From Cryomorphaceae bacterium (GTDB lineage: Bacteria; Bacteroidota; Bacteroidia; Flavobacteriales; Schleiferiaceae), in NCBI GenBank assembly GCA_007116495.1, contig SKIJ01000075.1, positions 1 to 34,210 of the forward strand: a stretch of DNA of 34,210 nt. The letters run 5' to 3'. Shown in pieces: positions 15,882 to 24,038 of the stretch. Under the pieces are notes generated by a model. That model made no database searches, had not been told where the DNA came from, and saw only the letters and a list, made by a program, of their open reading frames with translations. Made by a program: the position numbers and the translations under genes. The first letter of the stretch is position 1. Each line of letters starts with the position of its first letter.

Positions 15882-16373
15882 ATGAAAACACTTTTCATTG
15901 TTCGGCACGCTAAATCCAGCTGGAGTGATAGCTCTTTAGCCGATGTTGATCGACCTTTAAAAGGCCGTGGCGTTAACGACGCTTACAGTGCCTCTGAATG
16001 GTTGATGAATAACAACACTGTTCCGGAGCTGATCATCAGCAGTTCGGCCACTAGAGCTCTTCACACGGCAATGATATTTGCGCGCAATTTTGATATTGAT
16101 TTCTCGTCAATAAAAATCGACGCCAAACTTTACGAAGGAAACGCCAAGCATTATCTAAAATGCATTAATACTATTGATGATAACGTTTCATCAGTCATGG
16201 TTTTTGGTCACAATCCCTCCATTACCTCATTGATCAATCACCTGACAAACAGTACCGTTTCACATGTTCCTACTACAGGTATTGCGTGCTTGAACTTTGA
16301 TGTTCAACATTGGCGTGAGGTGGCTGGCAACGGAAAGCTATTGTTTTTTGATTATCCGAAGCTTAGAAAGTAG
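15882..16373 (+). CDS. SixA-like histidine phosphatase
   Basis: A 163-residue member of the histidine phosphatase (phosphoglycerate mutase-like) superfamily, small SixA type. The catalytic RHA motif is at R8-H9 (FIVRHAKSSWSD), the second arginine region is SSSATRALHTA, and the second catalytic histidine is in VFGHNPS (H110). Family members remove phosphate from protein histidines or small phosphate esters. The downstream gene, 59 bp away on the same strand, is polyphosphate kinase, which suggests a shared role in phosphate metabolism. The ATG at 15882 gives the standard N-terminal start just before the RHA strand. Confidence 0.9.
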   Translation: MKTLFIVRHAKSSWSDSSLADVDRPLKGRGVNDAYSASEWLMNNNTVPELIISSSATRALHTAMIFARNFDIDFSSIKIDAKLYEGNAKHYLKCINTIDDNVSSVMVFGHNPSITSLINHLTNSTVSHVPTTGIACLNFDVQHWREVAGNGKLLFFDYPKLRK

Positions 16374-16432
16374 ATTGACGTCTCTAAACGAATCGTAACC
16401 TTCCAGCAATTTTTATTTACCGCTGATACATT

Positions 16433-18517
16433 ATGCAACACACCATACCAAAACGAAAGAAAGTCTACCTCAGTGAGGATGTTTATCTGCCACGCGATAT
16501 CAGCTGGTTGCACTTCAACGCTCGTGTTTTGCAAGAAGCAGAAGATAAGCGTGTTCCATTAATTGAACGGATTCGGTTTCTGGGAATCTTCTCCAATAAC
16601 CTCGACGAGTTTTTTAAAGTCCGTTACGCCACCATCAAGCGCATGGGGCAGCTGGCACAAACAGGAGGAAGAGAGTTGGGAGGCGTTACGCCGGTGGAGT
16701 TGCTAACGCGCTTGACGGAGTTGGTTAAGTCCCAGCAAGAACGAGCGCAAACCATCTACGACGAACTCGTAGAAGGTCTAAACGCGCACGATATCCGCAT
16801 TATTGATGAAAAACAGCTTACGCCCACGCAAAAGAAGTTTGCGCGTAAGTACTTTATTGAAAAGGTGAGCCCCAGTGTGTTTACGCTCATACTATCAGAC
16901 GACCGCCCGTTTCCGCATTTGCGTGATAAGTCAATTTATTTATCCATAAAGCTTTCCAGTAAGGATAAATCAAAAAAACCAACGTTTGCTTTAATTGAAA
17001 TACCGTCGGATTTAGTGGGGCGCTTTATCCAATTGCCCGGCAGGGGGAAGCGGAATATTATGTATCTCGACGATTTGATACGATTCAATCTGCGCTACAT
17101 CTTTTTTACACATTCGTTTGACGAAATTTCTGCACATACCATCAAGTTTACACGCGACGCCGAACTGGATATTGAAAGCGACGTATCAAAGAGTTTTTTG
17201 GAAAAAATGGTAGATAGTCTTAAAGACAGAAGAACAGGTGATCCGGTGCGCTTCGTTTACGATACCGAAATTCCTAGTGACGAAATAAAAATGCTCTTGA
17301 ACCGCTTAGATCTCGACAACTTTGACTCCATCATCCCGGGAGGACGATACCACAACAAAAAGGACTTGATTGATTTTCCGGCAGCCGGTCACCCGGAGCT
17401 AACCTATGATGCGTTGCCCCAATTGTATCACCCGGATTTAAACTTGGAGAAATCCATCATCGACGTCATTGCTCAAAAAGATATACTGTTGTTCTTTCCA
17501 TATCACACGTTTTCATACCTCATTCGTTTTCTGCGCGAAGCAGCACTGGACCCGCGCGTTGAGGAGGTGAAGATTACCCTTTATCGTTTGGCCAACAACA
17601 GCCGCATCATTAGCGCGCTCATAAATGCTGCTAAAAATGGCGTTAAAGTTACCGTAGTTATGGAGCTTCAAGCGCGCTTCGACGAAGAGGCAAACATTAG
17701 ATGGGCGGAGAAATTAGAAGATGAAGGCGTGAATTTGGTTTTTGGAGTGAGTGGGTTAAAAGTCCACAGCAAGGTCATTCTCGTTCGCCGTAGAGAAGCC
17801 AACGGAAAATTTAAAAATTACGTGTCTGTTGGAACGGGTAATTTCAATGAAAAAACGTCAAAGCTTTATACAGACTATCATTTACTCACAAGTGATGAAC
17901 GCATCACGAAAGAAATAAGCAAACTGTTCACGTTCTTAGCGGCCAATTACAAGGTTTATAAAAATAAGTACTTACTACTCTCACCGTTTAGCTTTCGTAA
18001 GGAAATCATGCAAAAGATTGAACGTGAAATAAAACACGCTGAGAATGGGAAAAAAGCCAGTATTTGGATGAAAATCAATAGTCTGTGTGATACCGGCATC
18101 ATTCAGCAGCTTTACCGAGCAAGCGATGCGGGTGTCGACGTGCGCATTGTTGTACGCGGCATTTGTTCGTTGATTCCGGGGAAACCAGGGCTTAGTGAAA
18201 ACATTCAATGCATCAGTATTTTAGACCGCTTCTTAGAACACAGTCGCGTGTACTGTTTTTACAATGGGGGGAAGGAAGACATGTACATTTCATCGGCAGA
18301 CCTCATGGCACGAAATATTGATTACCGCGTAGAAGTAACAACGCCGATTTTTGATGCTGAGATAAGAAAACAACTCAACGACCACTTTGCTATTTTGTGG
18401 TCTGATAACGTGAAGGCACGATGCATAGATGGTGAGGGAAATAATCGCTATCGAACAAATGATCAGCCACCGGTTCGGGCACAAATGGCACTATATGAAT
18501 ATCTTAAAAACGAGTAG
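16433..18517 (+). CDS. ppk1: Polyphosphate kinase 1
   Basis: A 694-residue protein of normal PPK1 length. It transfers the terminal phosphate of ATP to long-chain polyphosphate. The N-terminal domain starts DISWLHFNARVLQEAED and continues LGIFSNNLDEFFKVR. The phospholipase D-like catalytic halves carry the phosphorylated histidine in GLKVHSKVIL (H445), VGTGNFNEKTSKLYTDYHLL, and the second histidine in LEHSRVYCFYNGG (H603). The preceding SixA-like phosphatase is 59 bp upstream and probably co-transcribed. A terminator-like hairpin overlaps the stop codon. No exopolyphosphatase gene is visible in the window. Confidence 0.96.
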   Translation: MQHTIPKRKKVYLSEDVYLPRDISWLHFNARVLQEAEDKRVPLIERIRFLGIFSNNLDEFFKVRYATIKRMGQLAQTGGRELGGVTPVELLTRLTELVKSQQERAQTIYDELVEGLNAHDIRIIDEKQLTPTQKKFARKYFIEKVSPSVFTLILSDDRPFPHLRDKSIYLSIKLSSKDKSKKPTFALIEIPSDLVGRFIQLPGRGKRNIMYLDDLIRFNLRYIFFTHSFDEISAHTIKFTRDAELDIESDVSKSFLEKMVDSLKDRRTGDPVRFVYDTEIPSDEIKMLLNRLDLDNFDSIIPGGRYHNKKDLIDFPAAGHPELTYDALPQLYHPDLNLEKSIIDVIAQKDILLFFPYHTFSYLIRFLREAALDPRVEEVKITLYRLANNSRIISALINAAKNGVKVTVVMELQARFDEEANIRWAEKLEDEGVNLVFGVSGLKVHSKVILVRRREANGKFKNYVSVGTGNFNEKTSKLYTDYHLLTSDERITKEISKLFTFLAANYKVYKNKYLLLSPFSFRKEIMQKIEREIKHAENGKKASIWMKINSLCDTGIIQQLYRASDAGVDVRIVVRGICSLIPGKPGLSENIQCISILDRFLEHSRVYCFYNGGKEDMYISSADLMARNIDYRVEVTTPIFDAEIRKQLNDHFAILWSDNVKARCIDGEGNNRYRTNDQPPVRAQMALYEYLKNE

Positions 18518-18550
18518 AGCTGGTTGAAATTTAATGCGCACTCGTTTTTT
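18506..18550 (+). terminator. Terminator-like hairpin overlapping the ppk1 stop codon
   Basis: A perfect 10-bp stem (AAAAACGAGT 18506-18515 / ACTCGTTTTT 18540-18549) with a 24-nt loop runs into a T-tract. Its left arm contains the last codons of ppk1 and reaches the first base of its stop codon. The loop is long for an intrinsic terminator, so confidence is moderate. The remainder of the 263-bp gap up to 18780 holds no gene that I can see. Confidence 0.5.
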
Positions 18551-18780
18551 ACGTGATGAAAACCCGATGGTAAGTGGACGTGATTGATGATTTCTATCGG
18601 TGAAAGGTTCAGTCAATACATGATGAATTGGACGTTGCTTGTTTTGTTAATTTGCATTGTAAATATATGTGGGTGTTAAACGTTGCAAAAACGCCTGTCA
18701 TGTAAACAAAGCGAATGGTTTAAACGCTCGTTGTTTTACGTAAAAAAACAAATCTGATCAAACCCAAATAAACGATACCA

Positions 18781-19908
18781 ATGAATAAGAAATGGATAAG
18801 CACAGCCGTTGTTTTAACTTTGACGACTGCACTGACATTTTCGTGCGAACAAGGCAGTATTGATGCTTCGGAGAAATCGCAAGATGCCGAATCTGAAGCA
18901 ATTGCTGAATTGAGTCAGGAGGACTTGGAACTACTCAAGCAAGCTAAAAAGTTTTTCAAGCCACTACCAGAGGTTGCAGAGCCCACAGGATACGCCATGA
19001 ATGATGATATGGTTTCTTTGGGAAAAAAACTGTATTTCGATACACGTTTGTCAAAAAGCAATACCATTTCGTGCAACAGCTGTCACAACTTAGCAAGTTT
19101 TGGTGTCGACAATAACCCTACTTCCATTGGTCACAAGTGGGTAGCGGGTCCTCGTAATTCCCCTACGGTATTGAATGCAGCTCTTCATACCGCTCAGTTT
19201 TGGGATGGACGTGCCGAGGATGTTGAAGAACAGGCTGAGGGGCCTATACTCAACCCCATCGAAATGGGGTCACCACACGAGGAGTTTGTCATTGACCGAC
19301 TGAGAACCATCGAGACCTATGAAGATTTATTTGCCGCAGCATTTCCGGATGAACCGCAACCGTTAACGTATAAGAATATGGCGCGCGCCATCGGTTCGTT
19401 TGAACGCACCTTAATGACCCCCGATCGCTTTGATGATTTTCTTAGAGGTGATGGAAACGCGTTGACAGCAGCAGAGAAAAAAGGTCTAAAATCATTTATG
19501 GATGTGGGCTGTACCACATGTCACAGTGGTCCGGTTTTAGGTGGGCAGATTTTTCAAAAATTCGGTTTGATTAAAGGTCCATACTGGGAGTATACAGGTT
19601 CAGAAAACATCGATGAAGGAAAGTATGAAGTGACTGGAGTGGAAAGCGATAAATACATGTTTAAGGTTCCCGGTTTGCGCAACATTGCCAAAACGGCACC
19701 CTATTTCCACGATGGTAGTGTTTGGGATTTAGAAAAAACCATTGAAATAATGGGGGTAACCCAACTGGGAAAGGAGCTGACGGAAGAACAAATCAACGAG
19801 ATTGTCGATTTTTTGGAAGCACTTACGGGAGAATTATCCAAAGAAGCCAGAACACTACCCATCCTACCACGAATGGGTAAGGAAACAACCAAGCCCGACT
19901 TCTCATAG
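18781..19908 (+). CDS. Dihaem cytochrome c peroxidase, lipoprotein
   Basis: A 375-residue protein of the CcpA/MauG family. The N-terminus is a lipoprotein signal ending TALTFSC (C22), so it is probably anchored in a membrane facing the periplasm. Two c-type haem sites are visible: CNSCH (98-102, high-potential or peroxidatic domain) and CTTCH (244-248). Family segments such as KKLYFDTRLS, GPRNSPTVLNAALH, FWDGRAEDVEEQA and FKVPGLRNIAKTAPYFHDGS are intact. It most likely reduces hydrogen peroxide using electrons from a cytochrome c. MauG-like oxidation of another protein is the alternative, but no partner gene is present. It is followed after 40 bp by aroQ. Confidence 0.92.
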   Translation: MNKKWISTAVVLTLTTALTFSCEQGSIDASEKSQDAESEAIAELSQEDLELLKQAKKFFKPLPEVAEPTGYAMNDDMVSLGKKLYFDTRLSKSNTISCNSCHNLASFGVDNNPTSIGHKWVAGPRNSPTVLNAALHTAQFWDGRAEDVEEQAEGPILNPIEMGSPHEEFVIDRLRTIETYEDLFAAAFPDEPQPLTYKNMARAIGSFERTLMTPDRFDDFLRGDGNALTAAEKKGLKSFMDVGCTTCHSGPVLGGQIFQKFGLIKGPYWEYTGSENIDEGKYEVTGVESDKYMFKVPGLRNIAKTAPYFHDGSVWDLEKTIEIMGVTQLGKELTEEQINEIVDFLEALTGELSKEARTLPILPRMGKETTKPDFS

Positions 19909-19948
19909 TAATCAAATTTCACCCACAGAATTATTTGATATTTGCCTA

Positions 19949-20380
19949 ATGCATGTTGTAGACGTAATTAATGGCCCCAACTTAAACGCACTCGGAAGGC
20001 GCGATGTAGATGTGTACGGGAGTCAAACGCTGGATGATATTGAGCGGTCTTGTCGCGAACTGTTTCCCCAAGAGCGTCTTGCGTTTTATCAGTCCAACGT
20101 TGAAGGCGAATTGATCAATGCACTGCACAACAGTAACGCAGATGCCATTGTCTTAAACGCCGGCGGTTACACGCATACCAGTGTTGCACTTCGCGATGCC
20201 ATATCGGCTATAGGCATTCCTGTGGTGGAGGTGCACATCAGCAACATTGCCGGTAGGGAATCGTTTCGACACGACTCCCTCTTGAGTCCTGTTTGTTCGG
20301 GGGTGATTTTCGGGTTTGGATCACGAGGATACGAAATTGCTATTATGGCCTGTCTGCGTCTTTTGCGTAAGCACCCGTGA
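19949..20380 (+). CDS. aroQ: 3-Dehydroquinate dehydratase, type II
   Basis: A 143-residue type II dehydroquinase, the third step of the shikimate pathway. I chose the ATG at 19949 because the family starts at VINGPNLNALG; the frame is open back to 19802, but that part overlaps the peroxidase gene. Key residues are the catalytic tyrosine in DVYGSQ (Y23), NAGGYTHTSVALRDA, VEVHISNIAGRESFRHDS and the closing GFGSRGYEIAIMACL. The segment between Y23 and the Asn/His motif is of usual length. Its last 38 bp overlap the 3' end of the convergent glycosyltransferase gene. Confidence 0.94.
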   Translation: MHVVDVINGPNLNALGRRDVDVYGSQTLDDIERSCRELFPQERLAFYQSNVEGELINALHNSNADAIVLNAGGYTHTSVALRDAISAIGIPVVEVHISNIAGRESFRHDSLLSPVCSGVIFGFGSRGYEIAIMACLRLLRKHP

Positions 20381-21380
20381 TGTCGCCGAAGTGTTTTTTG
20401 CGACGCACGAAGTAGTCCCAAACAATTGATTTATTGTAGCGTCCGTTGAGTGTGCGCCATTCAGCTGCTGTACGGGTTCTTCTGTAATCCTTTACCATTC
20501 TCAAGTGTTTGTAGTAATCGAAGTGTGCTTTGAGAATGGCGTTGAAGTACCCCCACTTGCCGGTAAGTAAAAAACGAATTGCCGATATCCCATCGAGCAC
20601 CATGCGGAAGAATACAACCCGTATGCGATCTTGGTGAGGCAGTTGGCGTCCCAGCATAATGAGATTATTCCTAAAGTTAAGGTAAACCTTGCGTGGATTT
20701 TGATAGGTGAGTGTTCCGCCGCCTAAGTGATAGACTTTTGATTTGGTAAGGCACCGAACGGCGTAGCCGTGCGACTGTAAGCGCCAGCATAGATCGATTT
20801 CTTCCATGTGTGCAAAATAGGCTTCGTAGAACCCTCCGAGCTTGTGAAATGCATCTGCGCGTACGGCAAAACAAGCACCTGATGCCCAAAAGCAATCAAT
20901 ATCGTGGTTGTATTCGGGGTTTACAGCTTCCACTTCGTCAAACATCCGACCTCGGCAAAAAGGGTATCCAAAACGATCGATGAACCCGCCTGCTGCGCCG
21001 GCATATTCGTAATGGCTGTTTTTTTTATCGTCTAAAATCACCGGTTGGGCGGCGCCTAGTTGGGGGTCGGCAGCAAATGCTCGTGTAATGGGGTGAAGCC
21101 AGCCCTCGGTGACACGTACGTCGGAATTGATGAGTACGTAAACATCGGCACAGATGTGTGAAAGTCCTTCATTATAACCACCGGCATACCCGGTGTTTTT
21201 GCTGTTTATTACCCGTTTGACATCGGGGAAATTGCGTTTCAAAACAGCCACAGAATCGTCGGTAGAATTGTTGTCGATGACCCAGACATTCGCTTCTCCC
21301 GAATACTTGACGATGGAGGGGAGGTAATTCTTCAAGAGATCGCGACCATTATAATTTAAAACAACAACGGCGATGTGCAT
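20343..21380 (-). CDS. Family 2 glycosyltransferase
   Basis: A 345-residue GT-A fold glycosyltransferase resembling rhamnosyltransferase/WbbL-type enzymes. The N-terminal strand is MHIAVVVLNYNGRDLL, followed by VWVIDNNSTDDS, the metal/nucleotide region YVLINSDVRV (D87), and the acceptor-side EEIDLCWR (E193/E194, D196) followed by KVYHLGGGT. It probably adds a sugar to a surface polysaccharide or lipid. It is the last gene of an operon with an LpxL-like acyltransferase (3 bp between stop and start) and a GWxTD protein, which points to the cell envelope. Its 3' end overlaps aroQ by 38 bp on the opposite strand. Confidence 0.9.
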   Translation of the reverse strand: MHIAVVVLNYNGRDLLKNYLPSIVKYSGEANVWVIDNNSTDDSVAVLKRNFPDVKRVINSKNTGYAGGYNEGLSHICADVYVLINSDVRVTEGWLHPITRAFAADPQLGAAQPVILDDKKNSHYEYAGAAGGFIDRFGYPFCRGRMFDEVEAVNPEYNHDIDCFWASGACFAVRADAFHKLGGFYEAYFAHMEEIDLCWRLQSHGYAVRCLTKSKVYHLGGGTLTYQNPRKVYLNFRNNLIMLGRQLPHQDRIRVVFFRMVLDGISAIRFLLTGKWGYFNAILKAHFDYYKHLRMVKDYRRTRTAAEWRTLNGRYNKSIVWDYFVRRKKHFGDITGAYAKDADRP

Positions 21381-21383
21381 GAT

Positions 21384-22232
21384 TTAAGTGTTTTTCCAAC
21401 GTTTGTGCGACCATAGCCAGTCGCTGGGTTTTCTTCGGATTTGCGTTTCCAATTCCGCAACATGGGCATTGGTAATGGCGTACTGTTCGGTTTGCTCGGG
21501 ATGTTCAAAGAGCAGCTTTGGAGTAATCTTGTAATGGCCGCGACGTATCCGAGTAACGTGTATGAAAACCACCGCCAGGTTGCATTTTTTCGCCAGTTTT
21601 TCGGAGCCTAGGTGGGTCGGTGTGTCGATGTTAAAAAATGGAGCGCGGTATTTAATTTTTCCTTTATGTGGTGCTTGATCCGCCATAAACAAATAAAGCG
21701 GTGCTTTTGAAGGGTTGTTGAGCATAAAGGAATAGGTGTCTTTCATTTGAAATAATTGCAAACCAAACCGCTGCCTCAAGTTTACCACCCACTGATTGAC
21801 TTTAGAGTTTTTGATTCGACCGTATACGGCAAAGGTTTCGTGCGGAACGAGTAATGGCATGGCCAATGCTACCCATTCAAAATTGGTGTAATGTCCCATC
21901 ACCACCATTACTCCGCGGTTGTGTTTTTTGAGCGTTTCAAACATTTCCCTATTTTCAAGGGTAACACGTTTGCGGATATTCTTTTCTGTAATGCTTAAGC
22001 TCTTAATGCTTTCCAGCATGATGTCGGCCACATTGCGGTAAAAACTGTGTGAAATACGCTTTCGCTTGTCATTGGAAACATCGGGGAATGCCCTACGCAA
22101 ATTATCGTCTATTACCTTTCTGCGATACCCTAAAATCCGCAATATCCAAGCTACCGTGTTGGCGATTCCGTGTAGAAATGCCATTGGCAATTTGCTCAAT
22201 GCGTATGCTAACGGCGACCACCAAGGCGTCAT
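21384..22232 (-). CDS. LpxL/HtrB-like lysophospholipid (lipid A) acyltransferase
   Basis: A 282-residue membrane-associated acyltransferase of the lipid A late-acylation family. An N-terminal hydrophobic segment (AYALSKLPMAFLHGIANTVA) precedes the conserved NLRRAFP and the catalytic HX4E motif in GHYTNFEW (H114, E119). Further family segments are FMADQAPHKG and a basic C-terminus (SDWLWSHKRWKN). The likely reaction is transfer of an acyl chain to lipid A or to another membrane lipid. Its ATG immediately follows the stop codon of the GWxTD gene, so the two are translationally close. The glycosyltransferase follows after 3 bp. Confidence 0.9.
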   Translation of the reverse strand: MTPWWSPLAYALSKLPMAFLHGIANTVAWILRILGYRRKVIDDNLRRAFPDVSNDKRKRISHSFYRNVADIMLESIKSLSITEKNIRKRVTLENREMFETLKKHNRGVMVVMGHYTNFEWVALAMPLLVPHETFAVYGRIKNSKVNQWVVNLRQRFGLQLFQMKDTYSFMLNNPSKAPLYLFMADQAPHKGKIKYRAPFFNIDTPTHLGSEKLAKKCNLAVVFIHVTRIRRGHYKITPKLLFEHPEQTEQYAITNAHVAELETQIRRKPSDWLWSHKRWKNT

Positions 22233-23753
22233 TTACCAGCGACCATAACGCCCCATGGAACTGGGATTGATGATGAGGTTGTCGGTTGCGCGACTACCGA
22301 AGTTTCCACGACGATTCAGCTGATTTTGACGATCGCGCATAAAGTCATCTTGGTATGATTCGCCAACTTGAACGCCCGGTTCTAGTTCACGAGGCCAATT
22401 TTCATTAAAGCGTTCACCGTCTGCATTACTGTGAACGAGCCTATACCTATTGGTGTTGATTTCGCGGTCAACAAAAACGAAAATGCGGTCGGTTTGATCG
22501 CGGGTTGATGCCGATTTCAACTGGTTGTATTGCCAAATCTCAAACGGGTAAGTTCCCGTTTCAAATTTGCGATCTTCCACCAGTGTTGGCTCACCGTATT
22601 GTAGGTACACTCTGCCACGATCAGATTGGTAACCCGGTAGAACACGCATGTTGTATTTTTCATTTACGTAGCGCACTTTAGCGTAGTATTTACGCCATTC
22701 TTCACCGGGGTCACTAGGGTGTTTGCTCGACCAGAACGAATAGAAGAAGCGCTTCAACTTATCCTTGTTTCCCTCGGCAACCAGATTGTCAATGGTGCGT
22801 TGTTCTCTAAAGTCGGCGATGGGTGTGAGGAAATCAACAAAGTGCTCGATGGAGTCCATGTTGAAATCTCCGTCAACAAAGGTGCCCTCCATATCGTCTA
22901 GTGTTGACTCTTCAAAGTATCGCGGTGTTTCATCATCGGGATTCTCGCGCAAAAAGTAGACGTGTCGTGAATCCATTACCTCATTTTTTTGGGATATGGC
23001 TTCCATTACTAAAAAGTAAGCCCCGGTAGGAAGACTGCGAATGTTGATGCTGTTGAGCAAAGGCACAGTATTGCCGGCTTCTTTAATGCGTTTGAAGCCT
23101 GCAAGGGAAGTCAATGGCGTTTGCGTTTGCGCATCCTCAATGTAGTATTTTATCATAAATGGCCGAGCGGTATCTGTTTCCGCAGTTCGGTCGTAGAGTT
23201 CCGCGTAAAATTTAATTTGTTCCGCAGACTTTCCAAAGAAAAAATCACGACGAGGTAACAATGGAATCAAATCAAAGCCATCATCTTTTGGTTTGAAATC
23301 ACTCAGGATGTTGACATCGGAGAACCCCACTTTATCTGGTCCTTTCAAATCGGCCGTAAAGTTAAAATCGTATTTTTCGTTTTCGTTGTGCATATCGCTT
23401 ATGGAAATGTGCACTTCATACGTTTTGGGGTCAACACCCAATCGTTGTGTATGCGTAAAGTACATGTCGAGTTCTTCTTCAGTAGCGTTTTCCGGAACGT
23501 TGATGCGTACACTCTCCATCCCTTCAATTTCCTCATCATGGTAAAAGGTAATGCGCACGTCTATACCCGCTGTTTGGTTGTTGTTGCCGTCTCTTTTGAG
23601 GGTCAATGAACTCCCCTTAAATGCGAAGTATGCCTCCAATATCGATTCGTTTTCCGAAGAAAAAAAGCGGCCGTACGACACCCGTAAATCCATTTGCTGA
23701 CCAATTAAACCGCTTGAAATCAAAGCGATAAAACAACTCAATACAATCCTCAT
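22233..23753 (-). CDS. GWxTD-domain protein, exported
   Basis: The ATG at 23753 gives a 506-residue protein beginning with a signal peptide (MRIVLSCFIALISSGLIGQQ). An upstream start at 23792 would place 13 residues before it and cross the predicted promoter, so I reject it. The middle and C-terminal part match the GWxTD domain common in Bacteroidota and Acidobacteria: WSSKHPSDPGEEWRKYYAKV, then GYQSDRGRVYLQYGEP and PFEIWQYN. The N-terminal half is beta-rich and unrecognised. The biochemical function of the family is not known. It heads an operon with an LpxL-like acyltransferase and a glycosyltransferase, so a role at the outer membrane or envelope is a reasonable inference. Confidence 0.87.
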   Translation of the reverse strand: MRIVLSCFIALISSGLIGQQMDLRVSYGRFFSSENESILEAYFAFKGSSLTLKRDGNNNQTAGIDVRITFYHDEEIEGMESVRINVPENATEEELDMYFTHTQRLGVDPKTYEVHISISDMHNENEKYDFNFTADLKGPDKVGFSDVNILSDFKPKDDGFDLIPLLPRRDFFFGKSAEQIKFYAELYDRTAETDTARPFMIKYYIEDAQTQTPLTSLAGFKRIKEAGNTVPLLNSINIRSLPTGAYFLVMEAISQKNEVMDSRHVYFLRENPDDETPRYFEESTLDDMEGTFVDGDFNMDSIEHFVDFLTPIADFREQRTIDNLVAEGNKDKLKRFFYSFWSSKHPSDPGEEWRKYYAKVRYVNEKYNMRVLPGYQSDRGRVYLQYGEPTLVEDRKFETGTYPFEIWQYNQLKSASTRDQTDRIFVFVDREINTNRYRLVHSNADGERFNENWPRELEPGVQVGESYQDDFMRDRQNQLNRRGNFGSRATDNLIINPSSMGRYGRW

Positions 23754-23772
23754 AATGCACAATTTTAAAGTA

Positions 23773-23804
23773 TAAAGATACAAATAAAACAAAACCCTTG
23801 CAAA
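23773..23804 (-). promoter_or_regulatory. Promoter of the GWxTD operon
   Basis: On the minus strand TTTG (plus 23801-23804), a 20-bp spacer and TATCTTTA (plus 23773-23780, one mismatch to TAnnTTTG) give a Bacteroidota-type promoter. The predicted start is near 23766, about 13 nt before the ATG at 23753. Its -33 box abuts and interlocks with that of the divergent tRNA promoter. Confidence 0.5.
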
Positions 23805-23827
23805 CTATCATTTTCATTGTATTTTTG
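23798..23827 (+). promoter_or_regulatory. Promoter of tRNA-Ser
   Basis: TTG (23798-23800), a 19-bp spacer and TATTTTTG (23820-23827) fully match the Bacteroidota consensus. The predicted start is near 23834, just 4 nt before the mature tRNA 5' end at 23838. Confidence 0.6.
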
Positions 23828-23837
23828 CCCACGCTTA

Positions 23838-23922
23838 GGAGGGATGGCAGAGTGGTCGAATGCGGCGGTCTTGAAAACCGTTGAGGGTCACACCTCCGGG
23901 GGTTCGAATCCCTCTCCCTCCG
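23838..23922 (+). tRNA. tRNA-Ser (anticodon UGA)
   Basis: An 85-nt cloverleaf with acceptor arms GGAGGGA and TCCCTCC, discriminator G, anticodon loop CTTGAAA (anticodon TGA) between CGGT and ACCG, a long variable arm (GAGGGTCACACCTC) typical of serine tRNAs, and a T-loop GGTTCGAATCC. The 3' CCA is not encoded (the genome reads CAA after the discriminator), so it must be added by nucleotidyltransferase. Confidence 0.97.
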
Positions 23923-23923
23923 C

Positions 23924-23961
23924 AAAAAACCCCCAAAGGTCGCAAACCTTTGGGGGTTTTT
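23924..23961. terminator. Bidirectional terminator between tRNA-Ser and proA
   Basis: A perfect 11-bp stem (CCCCCAAAGGT 23930-23940 / ACCTTTGGGGG 23946-23956) with a 5-nt loop has T at 23957-23961 on the plus side and six A (T on the minus strand) at 23924-23929. It can end the tRNA transcript and the proA transcript arriving from the other side. A second 10-bp hairpin without a T-tract lies at 23968-24000. Confidence 0.8.
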
Positions 23962-24038
23962 ATTTCGCCCAAAACGCTCAAGTAAGTTCGGCGTTTTGGG
24001 GAGGGGGAGAAAAAATCCGGATGAAGTGCGTTATAGAA

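Noticed and set aside
15674-15898. N-terminal extension of the coiled-coil protein
   Set aside because: It crosses the predicted promoter and the start of the divergent phosphatase; residues look non-coding (many Cys, Phe, Tyr).
19802-19948. N-terminal extension of aroQ
   Set aside because: It overlaps the peroxidase coding end, and the dehydroquinase family begins at the ATG at 19949.
23968-24000. 10-bp hairpin as a terminator for proA
   Set aside because: No T-tract follows on either strand; the adjacent 11-bp hairpin with T-runs on both sides is the better terminator. The hairpin itself is real but has no assigned role.
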